From Massospora cicadina (taxonomy: Eukaryota > Entomophthoromycota > Entomophthoromycetes > Entomophthorales > Entomophthoraceae): a DNA stretch of 64,000 nt. The notes beneath the pieces were generated by a model, which was not told the origin of the DNA, searched no databases, and worked only from the letters and a program-made list of their open reading frames with translations. Below are positions 46,753 to 59,702 of the stretch, piece by piece (positions within the stretch are counted from its first letter, which is position 1; each line of letters opens with the position of its first letter). A program made the position numbers and the translations under genes. The stretch spans positions 1 to 64,000 of the forward strand of contig JAKSZP010014937.1 in NCBI GenBank assembly GCA_022478985.1, in the 5' to 3' direction.

Positions 46753-49200
46753 TTGACGCTAAAATATGATGATGAGCCCTCATTTGTTATGACACATTTT
46801 ATCAGATTCCACACGCATTATGTAGAAGAAACATGGGATGCGCCTAATAATGAACTGATATTATTCACTGTAACCAAACCGGGTAATGATGAAGTTATGA
46901 TCAATCTGCAATTAGAAAACTGCCCTGAGATGATGGCCAACCAACAAGGATGCTCCACAAATGTGACCCCTCAGCAGCTGTGAGTTATTATGGAGTGGCT
47001 GTTGTTTGGATATTGATTATATGAAGATGAGGTGGGGGAGTATGCCTTGAGTTTGTTTTATAACCAATGAGACCAACAGAATCGCTATGCCATATACATG
47101 ACCTATCTGGACGTGACTACAACGGGGTTGGCTCACTGCCTTGGTATCCACGGAATTGAGGAGTATCTAGTCGCAAATGTGCAACCATCTAATTGCCAGC
47201 TACTGCGTGTGCTGGCTCGCCACAATGTAGATATTGGTGATGTAATGTGGTTTGCTTGAGCACAGCAAAATGATACTTGCCTCCTGCTTGACCACCTCGC
47301 ATGCTCTTTTTTGGAGGTACAGGGGGTGCTAGTACAAATGGACCATCGTGTTGGGGACATCCGCCATCAATTGGACATTTTGGTACCACAGTTAAATCTA
47401 GAGTTACACCAGGTAATTGGAGAACTGTTGGATCAGCATGACCTATTGACAGAATAGATTTTGGATGTAACAACGTTGGGAAACAATACCAAGCACTATA
47501 TGATGGATCTAGACAAATGGGCAGAAGCACTCAAAGCTGTGATTGCTCAGCTTAAGAAAAAAATAACACTGATGGAATGACAAGTGGCAGATCAATTCAG
47601 TTCCATATCAGCTGAATAAAAACCAACTTTGTATCAAATGTAGTAGCCAGCGAATGACAGATAATGTGCTTATCCTTTGGTCAAAATGCCCTGAATATCT
47701 CCAGCTAATCCGTCAGGTTACACAATTGGAAGTTTTCAGTCAGGCTGAGCGCTGTTGAGTTCTTCCTCTTCCAATCAGTGACAAGAGAGTATGCAGACAT
47801 GCAAGGACAGCTTAGTACCCTTCTATGGGCCAATGAGGAATTGGCATGGGAACAAGCCGCCCTCCTTAACCAAATAAACGACGCTAATCAACAATCTGGT
47901 AATGCTAGCCAACAGCATGCCCACATGCAGAACATAATCAAAGATGTCCTCTTTCAACTACAAGCAGTGGAGCAGAAAATTGAATGTTGAGCGGGAATTC
48001 TGTTGGGAGTTGCAATATCAGTATGAGACACTGCAACAGGAATACCAGGATGGACGGTGTAGATGCTATTCAGTTAAATTAGAACGGTTAATCAACAAAC
48101 ATCTGGCGGAGCATGTTGGAGCTGGGGGAGTGGTGCAGTTAGTGGCGATTTGGGGGAAGAATGCTATGGATCAGCTAATGAATATCCCTCAGGCATTGGA
48201 ATGGACCCCCCACATGACACTACTTCTTCCAAGTCCATTTCGACGGATTCAAGCCCATCCAGCTGGCCATATGATAGTTCACAAAGGGGTGGTTCCCTTA
48301 GTCTCTCTGGAATCAATTTGCCCGCTCCTTGCAGCAGGAGCCTGAAGCAAGGCAAAGCTGTGTGTATTAAAAATTTCCTCCTTTCAGTTATGATGGCAAT
48401 CTACATGGTTACTTTAAGTGATTCAAATTTGCCATGGAAGGGGCTTCTGATCAGCAGAAAGCAAAACTGTTGCTGTTCACTATAAATGTGGAAAGCGCTG
48501 ATCAAGTTACCTTCTACCTTCCAAATAGCTTGGTATCTTATGAAGAAGTTAAAGCAATTGTTCTCTGGCTGTTTGGGGGTGCGATCAAGATGGCCCAATG
48601 GAAAGCTGACTTCCTGACTATACAGTTTTACCAAAATGAGACCCTGTTAAAATTCTCTGAATGTTTCTTGGTGGAAGCACATGTACTACTCAGAGCTAAC
48701 ATTTTATTTGCCAAGGATGTTGGTATAATGATGACAGCGGATGTCAAACTATATCAGGAACTATATAACACTATGTCTCATGTTTTGGATGGAGATGCAG
48801 GACTTATTTAAATCGTGAATACCTTATGATGACTCTCTGCCATGATCAGCACCCCTAATGTAGCCCAAAAACCTCTGCTGTCTCTGCACCAAACTCTTCA
48901 GGATATGGGCTGCAGTAACCGAGCTATCAGCCACTGGAACATATTTGTCCATCATAAAAATCAGCGGATCCTTTTTGACCTATGTACACTCTGCCAGTTC
49001 ATCCACAACCCTGGAACCATACCATTAACTTTTGAACTGGCCCTTCCACTGCAAGCTATATATGTGAGCATTTTATGAATACTTGATTCCAGTGCAGACA
49101 AAGAGGGCATTATGTGGGCAATTGCCCTAAAAAACCACAAGTGTATGCGATGTCAACTGAGGAAATTGAGCAGGGAAAAGCTCAAGTGGAGTAGAGATAG
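46753..49200 (+). pseudogene. G4 gag
   Basis: Several frames: an N-terminal part (46753-46983), a long helical, Gln/Ala-rich region likely to form coiled coil (47778-47990), a capsid-type domain at 48434-48811 (LFGGAIKMAQWKADFLTI, then LKFSECFLV), and a knuckle at about 49085-49125, FQCRQRGHYVGNCP, whose first Cys codon is now a TGA stop. Forms the particle in the family. No collagen-like tract here, unlike G1. Confidence 0.75.
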
Positions 49201-49280
49201 GATGCTCTACCTCCACTAAGTCCGATTCACTTGTCCCTAACAATTCCCAAGCATCTCTTCAGGTAGGATTTGGAACTCAA

Positions 49281-49870
49281 TTGGATGATTTGTTATACCA
49301 ACAGCTTCCATTGGATACCCCTGCTTCAATTTCTGAGAGTAAAAATTCACCCCCAAGCTCTAAGTTCCACCAGGAAGTGCAGAAGCCATATGCGTGGCAG
49401 ATCCTGGAACAGAATGGCACAAGTAATGCGGATCCCTCGATGGACATCACCTCTTTAGTAGGGGTTAATATAGCCATTATGGTGGAGAAAATTGCTAGTG
49501 AGTATCCTCAGATCATCAAGGGAATTTTCTCCTTTTTGAGTAATACAAAGCCCTTGGACGTACTTATAATAAACACTGATGGTTCTTTTTACTTGGAATG
49601 CACTTACTGCAACATTTTCGTTCAAAAAACAAAAATCAGCGCTACCATAGACATGGAAGCCCCTGTGAACATAGTCTCTACCCAGTTGGTGGCTAAGCTT
49701 CTGTTGAAACTGGATGTGGACCATCAAGTAGTATACGGGACTGTGGGGACACATAGCACTGTGTCTGAAGGAGCATATAGCGCGTTGCCTTTATGATTTG
49801 GGTCAGTCCAGGCTTCCACTCCAGTGGTTATTTTGCCAAATAACAACTATGACATGTTAATTGGCATGCA
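49281..49870 (+). pseudogene. G4 protease region
   Basis: 49281-49796 is open (171 codons) and contains ISATIDMEAPVNIVSTQLVA, which aligns with the protease active site. The D[ST]G triplet has become DME, so no activity is expected. The later VLLIGMHF-like block near 49855 is degraded. Confidence 0.7.
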
Positions 49871-50040
49871 TTTATGAGGAAATTTGGTGTTGTGATAAAT
49901 ATGGCGGAGGAAACTCTTAGTATTTTAGGACAACATATTTCTGTTATTTTACTTCTTGTGGAATCCCAATGGATCCATTCCGCTCTAGTCAAATCAATCT
50001 AGCGTACAGCAATGAAGTGATTTCTGTTTGTTATTGATGA

Positions 50041-50400
50041 CTGAAGTGGTAAACCAGGGCCCTCCCAACCAGATTTATGAGTACAAAGGGATCCTGCTTT
50101 AGGCAGCGAGTGCTTTGAGCCTACCGGTCGGATACCAGTGCATAGTAGGGACTGAGCTTGAAATCAATGTCCCTAAAGGGCTTTATGGAGAAATTATGGC
50201 GCCTCACCAGCACTCATGGCTTGAACCACATGTGGCTCCAGGGCTACTGCTAACTGGGAATAGGGATGTGAAAGTGCTGCTAGCGAATTTATAGAAGAAG
50301 CTAATAGTGTTCTAGTGGCACCAAATGATAGCTTACCTATAATTAGTTCCTATAGAGGAAGTTCGCTGTATTCATGATTTTGGCTCATGGGAGGATCTCA
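50041..50400 (+). pseudogene. G4 dUTPase-like domain
   Basis: GTELEINVPKGLYGEIMAP, then GNRDVKVLLANL, then HQMIAYL.LVPIEEV follow the order of dUTPase motifs. The Arg-Ser after IMAP and the motif 3 Asp are absent. Sits between protease and RT as in G1 and G2. Two in-frame stops. Confidence 0.65.
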
Positions 50401-50612
50401 GACTACCGGCAAGCTCATCGTTTGGCATATTGAGTGTGGTTCCACGGGAAGCGCTTACTGAATTATTGGTAGAACAGCAATATAAGGCTTTGGCTTATTT
50501 GAAAAGTATTGAGATATTTTTGCACATGATTATCATGATTTGGGGTGCGCTCAAGGGGTGGTACATCAGATAGATATGGGGATCACCCTCCCATTTGATC
50601 ATGCCCTATTAG

Positions 50613-51400
50613 ATGTTCAAAGCAGCAGAAGAGGTTGTCTCCAACAAGGTGGATAAACTTATCATGCAAGGGATGCTAGAGCCATCAAACAGTCTGTGGG
50701 AATCACTGGTGCTCATTGTAAAGAAAAAAGATGGCTTGAATCAAGTGGTTATTGACTATCCCAAACTCAATAATGTAACAAAGAAGGATTCCTACCCTTT
50801 TCCATGGATTGATGATGCATTAGACCAAATGGGTGGGCGAATTATTTTTCCGCCATGGATCTGATCTTGGGGGTACTGGAAAATCAAATTGCCATCAGCG
50901 AAATGGGAGAAATGTGCTATCATCACTTTAGGAGGGTTATTTCAGCTGACTCACATGCCACAAGGGTTGTGCAATGCCCAGCTATGTTCCAGCATGTCAT
51001 GGATATGATTTTAGATGATTTAAAGCTGTCCTGCAACTTAGTTTACCTTGATGATATCAATGTGTTCTTGCGGATGTTTACAAAGCACCTTACCCACTTG
51101 GAAAAAGAGTTTCAGTGCCTCGCTGCCACTAATATCAAATTTTAGCATTATGAGTGCCATTTCTTTAAAGAACAATTGTAGTACTTCAGGCTCCACGTGG
51201 ATTCAAATGGGCTTAAACTGAGATGGCTAAGGTAGAAGCAATAAGCAAGATGACTTGTCCAGGCAATAGTGGGAAATTCAAGTGTTTCTGGGGATGATCA
51301 TGTACTACCAATGGTTCATTCCCAATTTCAGTTGCATTGGGGCCCCATTTTTGAGCTGTTAAAGAAAAACTCTTCTTTCAATTGGAAATACTGATGCCAG
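50613..51400 (+). pseudogene. G4 reverse transcriptase
   Basis: GMLEPSNSLWESLVLIVKK, DGLNQVVIDYPKLNNVTKKD, then after a frameshift near 50860 the palm with the catalytic LVYLDDINVF (about 51040). The F/YxxD of motif A and the thumb are damaged. Confidence 0.88.
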
Positions 51401-51419
51401 AACGCTTTTTATGTGTTGC

Positions 51420-51860
51420 AAAACGCATTAGCAAGTGCACCCATTTTGCAATATCCCAACTTTGACAAACAGTTCATAGTGCAAACAGATGCAACCCTCA
51501 CCACTATAGGGGCAATATTATCCCAGAAGGATGATGACAGCGTGGAGCATCCTGTCGCATTTTGTAGTTGAAGCTTGAACTGTCACAAATGAAACTACAC
51601 CATGACCAAGTGGGAGTGTTTAGCGGCGATCTACACTTACAAACAGTTTTGGGTATATCTACATGGGGTAAGATTACAAGTAGTGACATATCATGCTTCC
51701 TTGCGCTGGCTGCAGAATCTGTGTGAACTGGAAAGATGGCTCGCATGTTGGGCACTGAAGCTCCAGGCATGCGATTTTGATATTATACACTGTCTGGGAG
51801 CAAAACATCAAAATGCGGATTGTCTTTCCCAGCTGCCAATGATCGCTATCATGGTAGATT
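51420..51860 (+). pseudogene. G4 RNase H
   Basis: FIVQTDATLTTIGAILSQ, then MTKWECLAAIYTYKQF, then VVTYHASLRWLQ where the usual Asp of VTDH is Tyr; tail GAKHQNADCLSQLP. One frameshift near 51565. Confidence 0.85.
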
Positions 51861-51939
51861 TAGCTGACATGATGTACAAGAAGATGGTGGTGAATAAATA
51901 CCAGGATGAACCACCGCAGATGATCAAGGTATTAGATGG

Positions 51940-53033
51940 GCTCAGGGAAGTTACTTTTCTATGTGAGGGGGAACTATATAAGTGGATTGGAGACTTGATG
52001 CTGAGTTTCCCTAAACCTTTGGCTAGACCTGCAATTATTATGGATGCTCATCGGGCTGTAGGACATGGAGGATTGTGGAAAACGCTGGAGATTTTATGAC
52101 CCCATTACTACTGGGAGAGCATGCATTATGACATATTGGAAACAGTTAGTTGTTGCCATCAGTGTCAAGTATAAAAGCCATTCCACAAGTAGACCACATA
52201 CCAGCTGGTTAAGCCCCAGTTCGCCTGGCACCCCATTTCCATTGATGTAGTGGGACCTCTGCCAACTAGCGCCAATAGATCCAAGTATATAATTGTCGCC
52301 ATTGATCATTTGACTCGATGGGTGGAGGCCAGGGCCATTAATGACTTAGGGTGCAGTAACCACCGCCAAGTTTAGTATGGAGTGTGTTATACAGCGACAT
52401 GGCTGCCCACAGTTCATTCTAACGGACAATAAAACCAATTTCACTATGTACATCCTGCCGAAGTTGAACGGTCTGATGGCGATCCATGGGGTTTTGACCA
52501 CCCCCTATCATCCAGAATCAAATGGAATGGTGGAGCGGGTCAACGGAACCCTAGTGAACATACTCCATAAATTGGTAAAAGATCGACCCTCAGAATGGAG
52601 TGCCCTTCTACCTACAGCTGTGTTTGCATATAATATTAGCTATCATTTGTCCAATGGTAAGAGCCCTTTCCAACTGCTGTATGGTTGACATCCAGCTCTG
52701 CCCACCTTGCTTTACTCATGTGTAGAGGACACTGGTAATGTGGACCCTCAGCAATATTTGAAGACTCTTACAGATACATTGATCAAGCTGCAAATGAAAG
52801 CCTACTCTACCATTTTGGCCAAGAAGATTTGCAATCAGGCAGCCAATCAGAAGAGACAGAGCGGACTTCCGCTGTTCGCTGTAGGGGCCCATGTTTTATT
52901 CCATGACCAGCATGGATTTGGGCGGAAAAACAAGCTCTCCAACATATGGGCTGGGCTGTTTAAAATAATCAAGAAGACCAGCATGGATGTCTACACCATC
53001 AAGGAATCTTTGGGGGGTCAGATCATCAACTGA
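51940..53033 (+). pseudogene. G4 integrase
   Basis: Zinc region 52040-52190 (HRAVGHGGLWKT, later CCHQC-like in another frame), first Asp in SIDVVGPLPTSA (52235), second in FILTDNKTNF (Gly changed to Lys), Glu in SNGMVERVNGTL (52535). C-terminal frame 52707-53033 with FAVGAHVLFHDQHGFG. A TGA at 52687 and frameshifts inactivate it. Confidence 0.88.
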
Positions 53034-53097
53034 GTTCACGCAAAGTTCCTTTAAACATACAAATAGTAAGAGCCTATCATCCAGTCAAGGGGGATAA

Positions 53098-53575
53098 AGT
53101 TGGGAAGTTGATATGACTGGATGATATGCTAACCATACCAGAGGATCAGAGGGGGAATCAAGATGAGTCTTAAGGTTGACAGAAAAGGTATACAAATAAT
53201 AATCAATTGGGTTATTGACCGTTTGGCAAATCAAGGGGAATTATGATGATATTCAAAATAAATGAGAGCTTCTAGAAAAGGGAAGATGAATAGAAGACTA
53301 CCAAGCTGAGGATGCATCCAGCTTGGGGAACTGAGATATAAAGAGTCACATGAAGGATTAAGAAAAAAGGTCTTTTTTCATGATTAAGTTTTTGCATATA
53401 AGTCTGCAAATTAGTAAAAATAATAAAGGTCAAAATAAAGGGTGATAGCTCCAATATAATTTATTGATTTTTATTAGAATTGGCAATCTTCATATCATCC
53501 AATTTGGCTGCTCAGTGGCTAATACCCTGTGCAAACTTACTTGGCGGAATCAAGACTCTACACCAAGAATTAACA
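53098..53575 (+). repeat. G4 3' LTR
   Basis: 478 nt, preceded by a purine tract AAGGGGGATAAAG (about 53087-53099). Uninterrupted copy of 45679-46711. Confidence 0.9.
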
Positions 53576-53683
53576 GAGGAGATGGTGTCAGGGCTGTCCA
53601 CTTATGGCAAAAACCCTATCCTCCAATTCATTGTCCCAAGTGGTGCTGAGCGCCTTGCAGCACCTCAAGCAATGGCTACATTA

Positions 53684-54840
53684 TGTCAGGCAAACAGCAA
53701 GTAAGAATTAGACCAGCCTGCCAGCCTAGGTGCCAGAGCACCCAACCAGAAAACCAGAATGCCAAAGGCACTGCTGCTGGTATGACAATATGAAACTGGA
53801 AAGGAGTTTCACCAATAACTGCCAGTGATCCAAAATCTTGTACATGCACATAATAGAATACCAGAAAATTATGACCGTTAACCCCAAGGGGTGTGTGAGT
53901 GTTGACAGAAAAGGCGGTTTATTTTTCAACATAAAAACAAATTTTGGGGGGAGGTTTTTAATGGAAAATATAAGGAAGAAAAATTGACCAACAATTGTCT
54001 CAGTGTGATGCAACTGATTAAATAGTGGTCAATTGGAGAGTAAACAAGCTAGGATTGGGTCCCTCAAGTTTGACCTAACCAGAGAATTATTCAGGAATGG
54101 GGACAGATAAGTTCACTGGGAACTGACATCAAAGGAGTCAGTGACAGGCTGAGTCACTGTTGGTTCAACCTCAAATGCCCGTACTGAGACTCAACTGAAT
54201 TTATATTAGTTGGCGCAACGGCGTCTACCCCAATGAGCAATGGGAATCCCCCAAGGTTACCCCACTTAGGGGCGGTCCCAATTGGTTGGTAACAGGTTTG
54301 GGATGCCCAACCCACCCATGCCTGGTTGCTGGGCCATTTGTTCAGTTAAAAGCGTTGCATTGGCTGCAATGCCCAATTGGCCAGAAGGGAGCTTTGAACT
54401 ACCATCGATGGTGTCTGATGCTGCTACCTGCACATTGGTGATCATCTCCAACAAAATTGGTAGGGGGTTAATTTTGATGATCATGGTGTTGACTGAATTA
54501 AAAACGTCAGAGATTCCAGCTGATGAGTCAATCTTCATTCCTTTTTGACTATGTGGATCCTGATAATCAGGCTCATTTCCACTCGTTTCCAGACCAATTG
54601 ACTTCATTTTGGAAATTTTTGCACAGATTTACTGGATCAGGCACATAAGTTTGGGAGAGGTGAATGTGGGCACTGGAGGAGGGATCTGAATAGGGAGAGC
54701 TGTTACCCAGCGCTTGTCTACCACATGGACGAGATCACCCTGGGTGACAAGGGGTACAGCCACCCTCTTTGGAGCCTTTTTGCTTGGAAATGGAAAGAGG
54801 TCTCAATTGACACACAGTGGACGTTCCCCTTAAACTTACA
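53684..54840 (-). repeat. G5 3' LTR with internal open frame
   Basis: Minus strand 54266-54607 (114 codons, MKSIGLETSGNEPD...) lies wholly inside the LTR and has a counterpart in the other LTR. A hydrophobic frame at 53726-54013 is also open. Confidence 0.9.
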
Positions 54841-54856
54841 TCACCCTTTCCTTTTT
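54841..54856 (-). promoter_or_regulatory. G5 polypurine tract
   Basis: Minus strand AAAAAGGAAAGGGTGA directly before the 3' LTR. Confidence 0.8.
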
Positions 54857-54959
54857 CCAAAGGAAAAACACCGCCACCAGAAAACTGCACCAGGGCCACA
54901 TTTTTGTGTGCCTTGGGTAGTTTGATCACCATGACTGTTGCAATTTTTTGGGGGATGGG

Positions 54960-55260
54960 GGGCGTTGGGGTGAGATTTGTGAAATGCATCAACCAGCTCC
55001 ATGCAGTTAGCTCAATTGCAAGCCTTAACCCAACTGTTCTCACAAGCTAGATACCCTTTCCAAGCCATGAGATACTGTACTGACTGCCAGGATTTTCAGG
55101 ATGCCAAGATGTTTTCCACCTCAGCTTCCTCCGCATCCTCTAACACAATAGGTTCAGATTCTGTGGGGATGGTCCCCTTGAATGGGGACAACAGAGACAT
55201 ATGGAAGATGGGATGCTGCTTCCAATGAGCTGGCAGTCTCAACTGAAAAGCGCCATTACC
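54960..55260 (-). pseudogene. G5 integrase C terminus with chromodomain
   Basis: LPAHWKQHPIFHMSLLSPFK is the integrase-chromodomain linker of chromoviruses. It is followed by EAEVENILAS, VQYLMAWKGYLACENSWV and ELVDAFHKSHP, a chromodomain with its aromatic and WKGY core. In the family it steers insertion to marked chromatin. Two in-frame stops. Confidence 0.85.
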
Positions 55261-55404
55261 TAAGTCTTCCTCCACCAGGTGGGGACCTGAATGTTTGCTT
55301 GCAAACTTTCAGGATGGTACCAGCATCCGCAGATGGCATGTGTCCAACATGACATGAGAGCCCACCACAATATCATGACCTGGAAGCCGTTTGCAATCTG
55401 CAAA

Positions 55405-56189
55405 CTATTTATAGTCATTGATAGCCTTTGTGAGGTGCTCCTGTACTAAGGACTGGGCTGACCGTATATGCTCAATGTGATCTGCGGCAGCAGGAACCTC
55501 TGGGCATATATAAGGACCGACCAAAAAGGAGGGGTTATAACCTAATTTTGCCTCATAGGGAGAAAACCCCATAGAGATGTGAGTACCGTTGTTATAAGTG
55601 AATTGGGTGAAAGGGAGGTCATCAGCCCAAGTATCCTGGGATGAAGCATAACAGCACAAATACTGTTCTAAAATTTGGTTAACCCATTCAGTTTGCCTGT
55701 CAAACTGGTGGTGGTAAGCGGTGGAGTGACAGGGGGTGATTTTTAGGATGGATAGAAGCTCATTCCAAAATCACGCTGTAAATTGGGGTCCACGGTCACT
55801 GATGATCTCCTTTGGGAGGCCAAACATTGAGAACACATGGCGTACAAAAAGCTGAGCAGTCTCTTCAGATGTGATTGCAGAAGTACAGGGAATAAAAAGG
55901 GAAAATTTAAAGTGATCAACCACCACCATCACTGCTGTAAACCATAAGAACAGGGGAGTTTGACAATAAAGTCCACAGACACTGATATCCATGGACCCTC
56001 CACCTGTTGTAATGGGTGCAGGAGTCCCTTCCTTCCTAAGCAGTCTGACTTTGCCTGAGCACAGATAACACAATTGGTGATCCAAATTGGAACTTCCTTC
56101 ATCAAGCCCGCCCAGTTATAGGTTTGCTTTATCAGTTTGATACATTTTTTGTTGCCTGGATGGCCGATCGTGGGAGGTTCATGATGCAC
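55405..56189 (-). pseudogene. G5 integrase
   Basis: Zinc part: HHEPPTIGHPGNKK and CVICAQAKS. Core: WISVSVDFIVKLP (Asp), EIISDRGPQFTA (Asp), STAYHHQFDRQTEWVNQ (Glu). Conserved LPFTQFTYNNGTH follows. All three DDE residues are visible, but a stop and frameshifts separate them. Confidence 0.9.
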
Positions 56190-56648
56190 ATGAAATACCT
56201 TGGCTCAGAAAAGAGGGGGAACCTAAATTTGCAACCTAAAATAGATGAGACCCTCCACCAAGGATTACAGAGAGTGTTTATGATTTTGAAGGGTCAATTG
56301 CTCGAATAACTCCACCCCTTTGGGGCAGGTCATTTGGCCAGCTAAGATCTGATCAACAAGTAGGGCGTCAGGAGCAAGAGCGGCGGAAGAGATGATGGGG
56401 GGAACAATTGACAAAATTTGAGCAGCGGGGATTATGGTAATGAGGTCTGCCTCTTCCGAATCTGTGGGACAGTGGGTGGGGTTTTGGCTGAGAAAATTGG
56501 GAAGTACATTAAGTGCACCTTTTACAAATTCATATTTAAAATTGAAACTACATATGTCCCAATAGGTTCAGGCTTGTTGAAGCGCCAATTTTTGAGGTTT
56601 ACGGAAATACAAGAGAGCTTGGTGGTTCATGCAAACAGTTAACTCATG

Positions 56649-57860
56649 CTAAGCACCCTGTAACAGGTACCGCCAATGAGTCAATGCCCATGCTATGGCT
56701 GCCAACTCTTTATTGTAAATGGCCCAGGATTGCTCCATAGATGTAAACTTCCAAGAAAAATAGGCAACCGGATGTTTCAAACCCTCATGCTCTTGGAGCA
56801 GCACTGCCCCTACTGCCACTGAGGAGGCATTGTATGCGACAATATATGGTTTTGCAGGATCTGTGTATTTCAGGACAAGAGGGGATAATAACACTTCCTT
56901 GATTGACTCAAACACCTGCTGGCATTTGGGCAACCAGAGAAATGGTACATTCTTTCCAGTGAGGGGGTGGAGTGGGGCTGCTAACTGGGAAAGGGCTGGG
57001 GAAAATTTCTTTAGGAAAATAATTGTTTCCAAAAAACTCCATAATTGTTTCTGGGTTGTTGGGGTAGACCATTCCTGAATAGCATCCAACTTATTAGGGG
57101 GAATCACGTAGCCATCCTTAAGGATGAGGTTCCTGAGAAATGTAACTTTCTTATTATAGAACTCGCATTTGGAAGGCTTAATGAACAAGCCCACCTTATG
57201 CAAAGTGGCCACGACCGCTTCCAAGTCAATAGTGTGTTGTTTGGGAGTTGAAAAGTGAACCAGAATGTCATCGATATAAATGACCGCGCAAGTAAACCAG
57301 AGGTCCCCCAGTACACTGTCAATCATACATTGAAATGTAGTGGGAGCATTCTTAAGCCTGAAGGGCATTATGGGAATTGAAAAATGCCTCACTTCATCCA
57401 GATTGCTGTTAACCATTCTTACCCCTACATTATCTGAATCTGGTTAAAGGTATAGACAAGATCCAGCTTAGAGAACACCTGAGATTTAGCGATTGCTTGG
57501 CTATATCTGCTCTAAAGGCATGGGGTAGGGATTGTGAACTGTGACTTTGTTTAAGTGTCCATAATCTACGCAGGGATGGAGGGAACCATCGGTTTTTCTA
57601 GCAAAGATGATGGGAGACGCGACTGGTGATGTCTCCTTAAACAACCACCTTTTTTTCAGAATATCATCCAATCAATTGTTGAGTGCAACCTCCTCCTCTG
57701 CTGTGTGAGGATACAACAGGCAGTTGATATTTACCAACCGTACCATCGTACAGAATCCACAGTCAAATTTGGTGTGAGGGGGAGACAGTCCGCCTTTTCA
57801 GAATTGAAAATACTCCAGTAGCATATCAATTCATAAGTAAAATCAGACATGAGGCCCAAA
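56649..57860 (-). pseudogene. G5 reverse transcriptase and RNase H
   Basis: 56649-57416 is open for 255 codons: FRLKNAPTTFQCMIDSVLGD, CAVIYIDDILVHF (catalytic YIDD), thumb LHKVGLFIKPSKCEF, then RNase H with YIVAYNASSVAVGAVLLQEH (first Asp changed to Asn) and AIYNKELAAIAWAL (Glu). The upstream fingers (57417-57860) are interrupted by stops. Confidence 0.92.
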
Positions 57861-57892
57861 GAGGAAACAAGGGAAGTTTTGAAACCATGATC

Positions 57893-58330
57893 TTAGGCTT
57901 TCTTGAGAGTATTGACTAAAGAGAATTCTCCCTCAGTTTGATCATTGGCAAAAGACAACATATTTGACTCTAGATGAATCTTAACATGTTGCCTATGCCA
58001 CCAACCAACTCCTAAGATAACTGGGGACATCAGGTTCAGCATTGCTGAGAACTTATCACATAAGGTGAACTGGTGTATTGAGAATGTAACTGGTTGGCAA
58101 ACCAGGTATGAGGCTTGGGAGGCTGACGATGCAACCATCACTGAAGGGCCTACATCCAGGTCTAGTTCCAATTGCTGAGCCAGTTCTACACTCATAAAAT
58201 TTCCCATGACTCTGGTGTTTACCAGAGCCTCAAAGGAGACGTGATGGGACCAAACACTAATCTTTATGGGTAATAAGTAGTAAGTGAAGTTCTCTTTATT
58301 GCTAGTTGTTGATGAATCTAGTGATACCAA
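57893..58330 (-). pseudogene. G5 protease
   Basis: 145-codon frame. Active-site region FEALVNTRVMGNFMSVELAQ has NTR in place of D[ST]G. ILGVGWWHRQHVKIHLESN matches the C-terminal block. Starts about 215 bp inside the 5' LTR, leaving no room for gag. Confidence 0.75.
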
Positions 58331-58545
58331 AGAGATGGTAGTGGGTCAGGTAAAACTTCTAGAGTCAACATGGGCTCAATGGCTGTGGCAACTATGGGGT
58401 GCAGATTTGACATTTTGAGTGGAACTTGGCTATTATGGGCAGGGAAAATTCCTTACAACGTGGTTTAACTGCAAAGAAGGGTCCATTGCTGCGCCAATAC
58501 CAATGAGAGAGGCAGAAATGGTTAGAAGTAATGGTTGGTCAATTA

Positions 58546-59702
58546 TGTCAGGCAAACAGCAAGTAAGAATTAGATCAGCCTGCCAGCCTAGGTGCCAAAG
58601 CACCTGACTGGCAAATCAGAATGCCAAAGGCACTGCTGCTGGTACGATGGATATGAAACTAGAAAGAAGTTTCACCAATAAATGCCAGTGAGCCAGAATC
58701 TTGTACAGGCATATAATAGAATACCAGACAAATATGGCCGTTAACCCCAAGGGGTGTGTGAGTGTCAGCAGAAAAGGCAGTTTTTTTCAACATAAAAACA
58801 AAATTTTGGGGGAAAGGTTTTTAATGGAAAATATAAGGAAGAAAAATCGACCAATAATTGTCTCAGTGCAATGTGACTGATTAAATAGTGGTCAATTGGA
58901 GAGTAAACAAGCTGGGATTGGGTCCCTCAAGTTTGACCTAACCAGAGAATTATTCAGGAATGGGGACAGATAAGTTCACTGGTAACTGACATCAAAGGAG
59001 TCAGTGGCAGGCTGAGTCACTGTTGATTCAACCTCAAATGCCCGTACTGAGACTCAACTGCATTTCTATTAGTTGGCGCAACGGCGTCTACCCCAATGAG
59101 CAATGAGAATCCCCCAAGGTTACCCCACGTAGGGGCGGTCTAAATTGGTTGGGAACAGGTTTGGGATGCCCAACCCACCCATGCCTGGTTGCTGGGCCAT
59201 TCGTTCAGTTAAAATCATTTTATTGGCTGCAACACCTGATTGGCCAGAAGGGAGCTTTGAACTACCGTCGATGGTATATGATGCTGCTACCTGCATATTG
59301 GGGATCATCCCCAACAATTTTGGGAGGTGGTTAATTTTGATGATCATGGTGTCAACTGAATCAAAAATTTCAGTGATTCCAGATGATGAGTCAATCTTCA
59401 TTCCTTTTTGACTATGTGGATCCTGATCATCAGGCTCATTTCCACTTGTTTTCAGACCAATTGACTTCATTTTGGAAATTTTGGCACAGATTTCCTGGAT
59501 CAGGCATACAAGTTTGGGAGAGGTGAATGTGGGCACCGGGGGAGGGATTCAAAGAGGGAGAGCTGTTACCCAGTGCTTGTCTACCATGTGGGCGAGATCA
59601 CCCTGGGTGATAAGGGGTACAGCCACCCTCTCTGGAGCCTTTTTGCTTGGAAATGGGAAGAGGGCCCAATTGACACCCAGGGGACGTTCCCCTGAACTTA
59701 CA
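58546..59702 (-). repeat. G5 5' LTR with internal open frame
   Basis: Minus strand 59120-59536 is open for 138 codons and homologous to 54266-54607. The upstream frame (APERVAVPLITQGDLAHMV) is open in the copy at 1531-1800 but stopped here near 59570. Function unknown. Confidence 0.9.

Larger units (their letters stand above)
45679..53575 (+). mobile_element. Gypsy retrotransposon G4
   Basis: LTRs 45679-46711 and 53098-53575, TSD GAGGA on both sides (45674-45678, 53576-53580). About 7.3 kb without the mariner in its left LTR. Plus order: gag, protease, dUTPase-like, RT, RNase H, integrase. Related to G2 in pol and primer site. Many stops. Confidence 0.95.
53684..59702 (-). mobile_element. 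Chromovirus-type Gypsy element G5
   Basis: LTRs 53684-54840 and 58546-59702, both 1157 nt, TSD CATTA (53679-53683, 59703-59707) inside element E. Minus order: protease, RT, RNase H, integrase with chromodomain. No gag in the 3.7-kb internal part. Polypurine tract on the minus strand at 54841-54856. Stops throughout pol. Confidence 0.95.
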
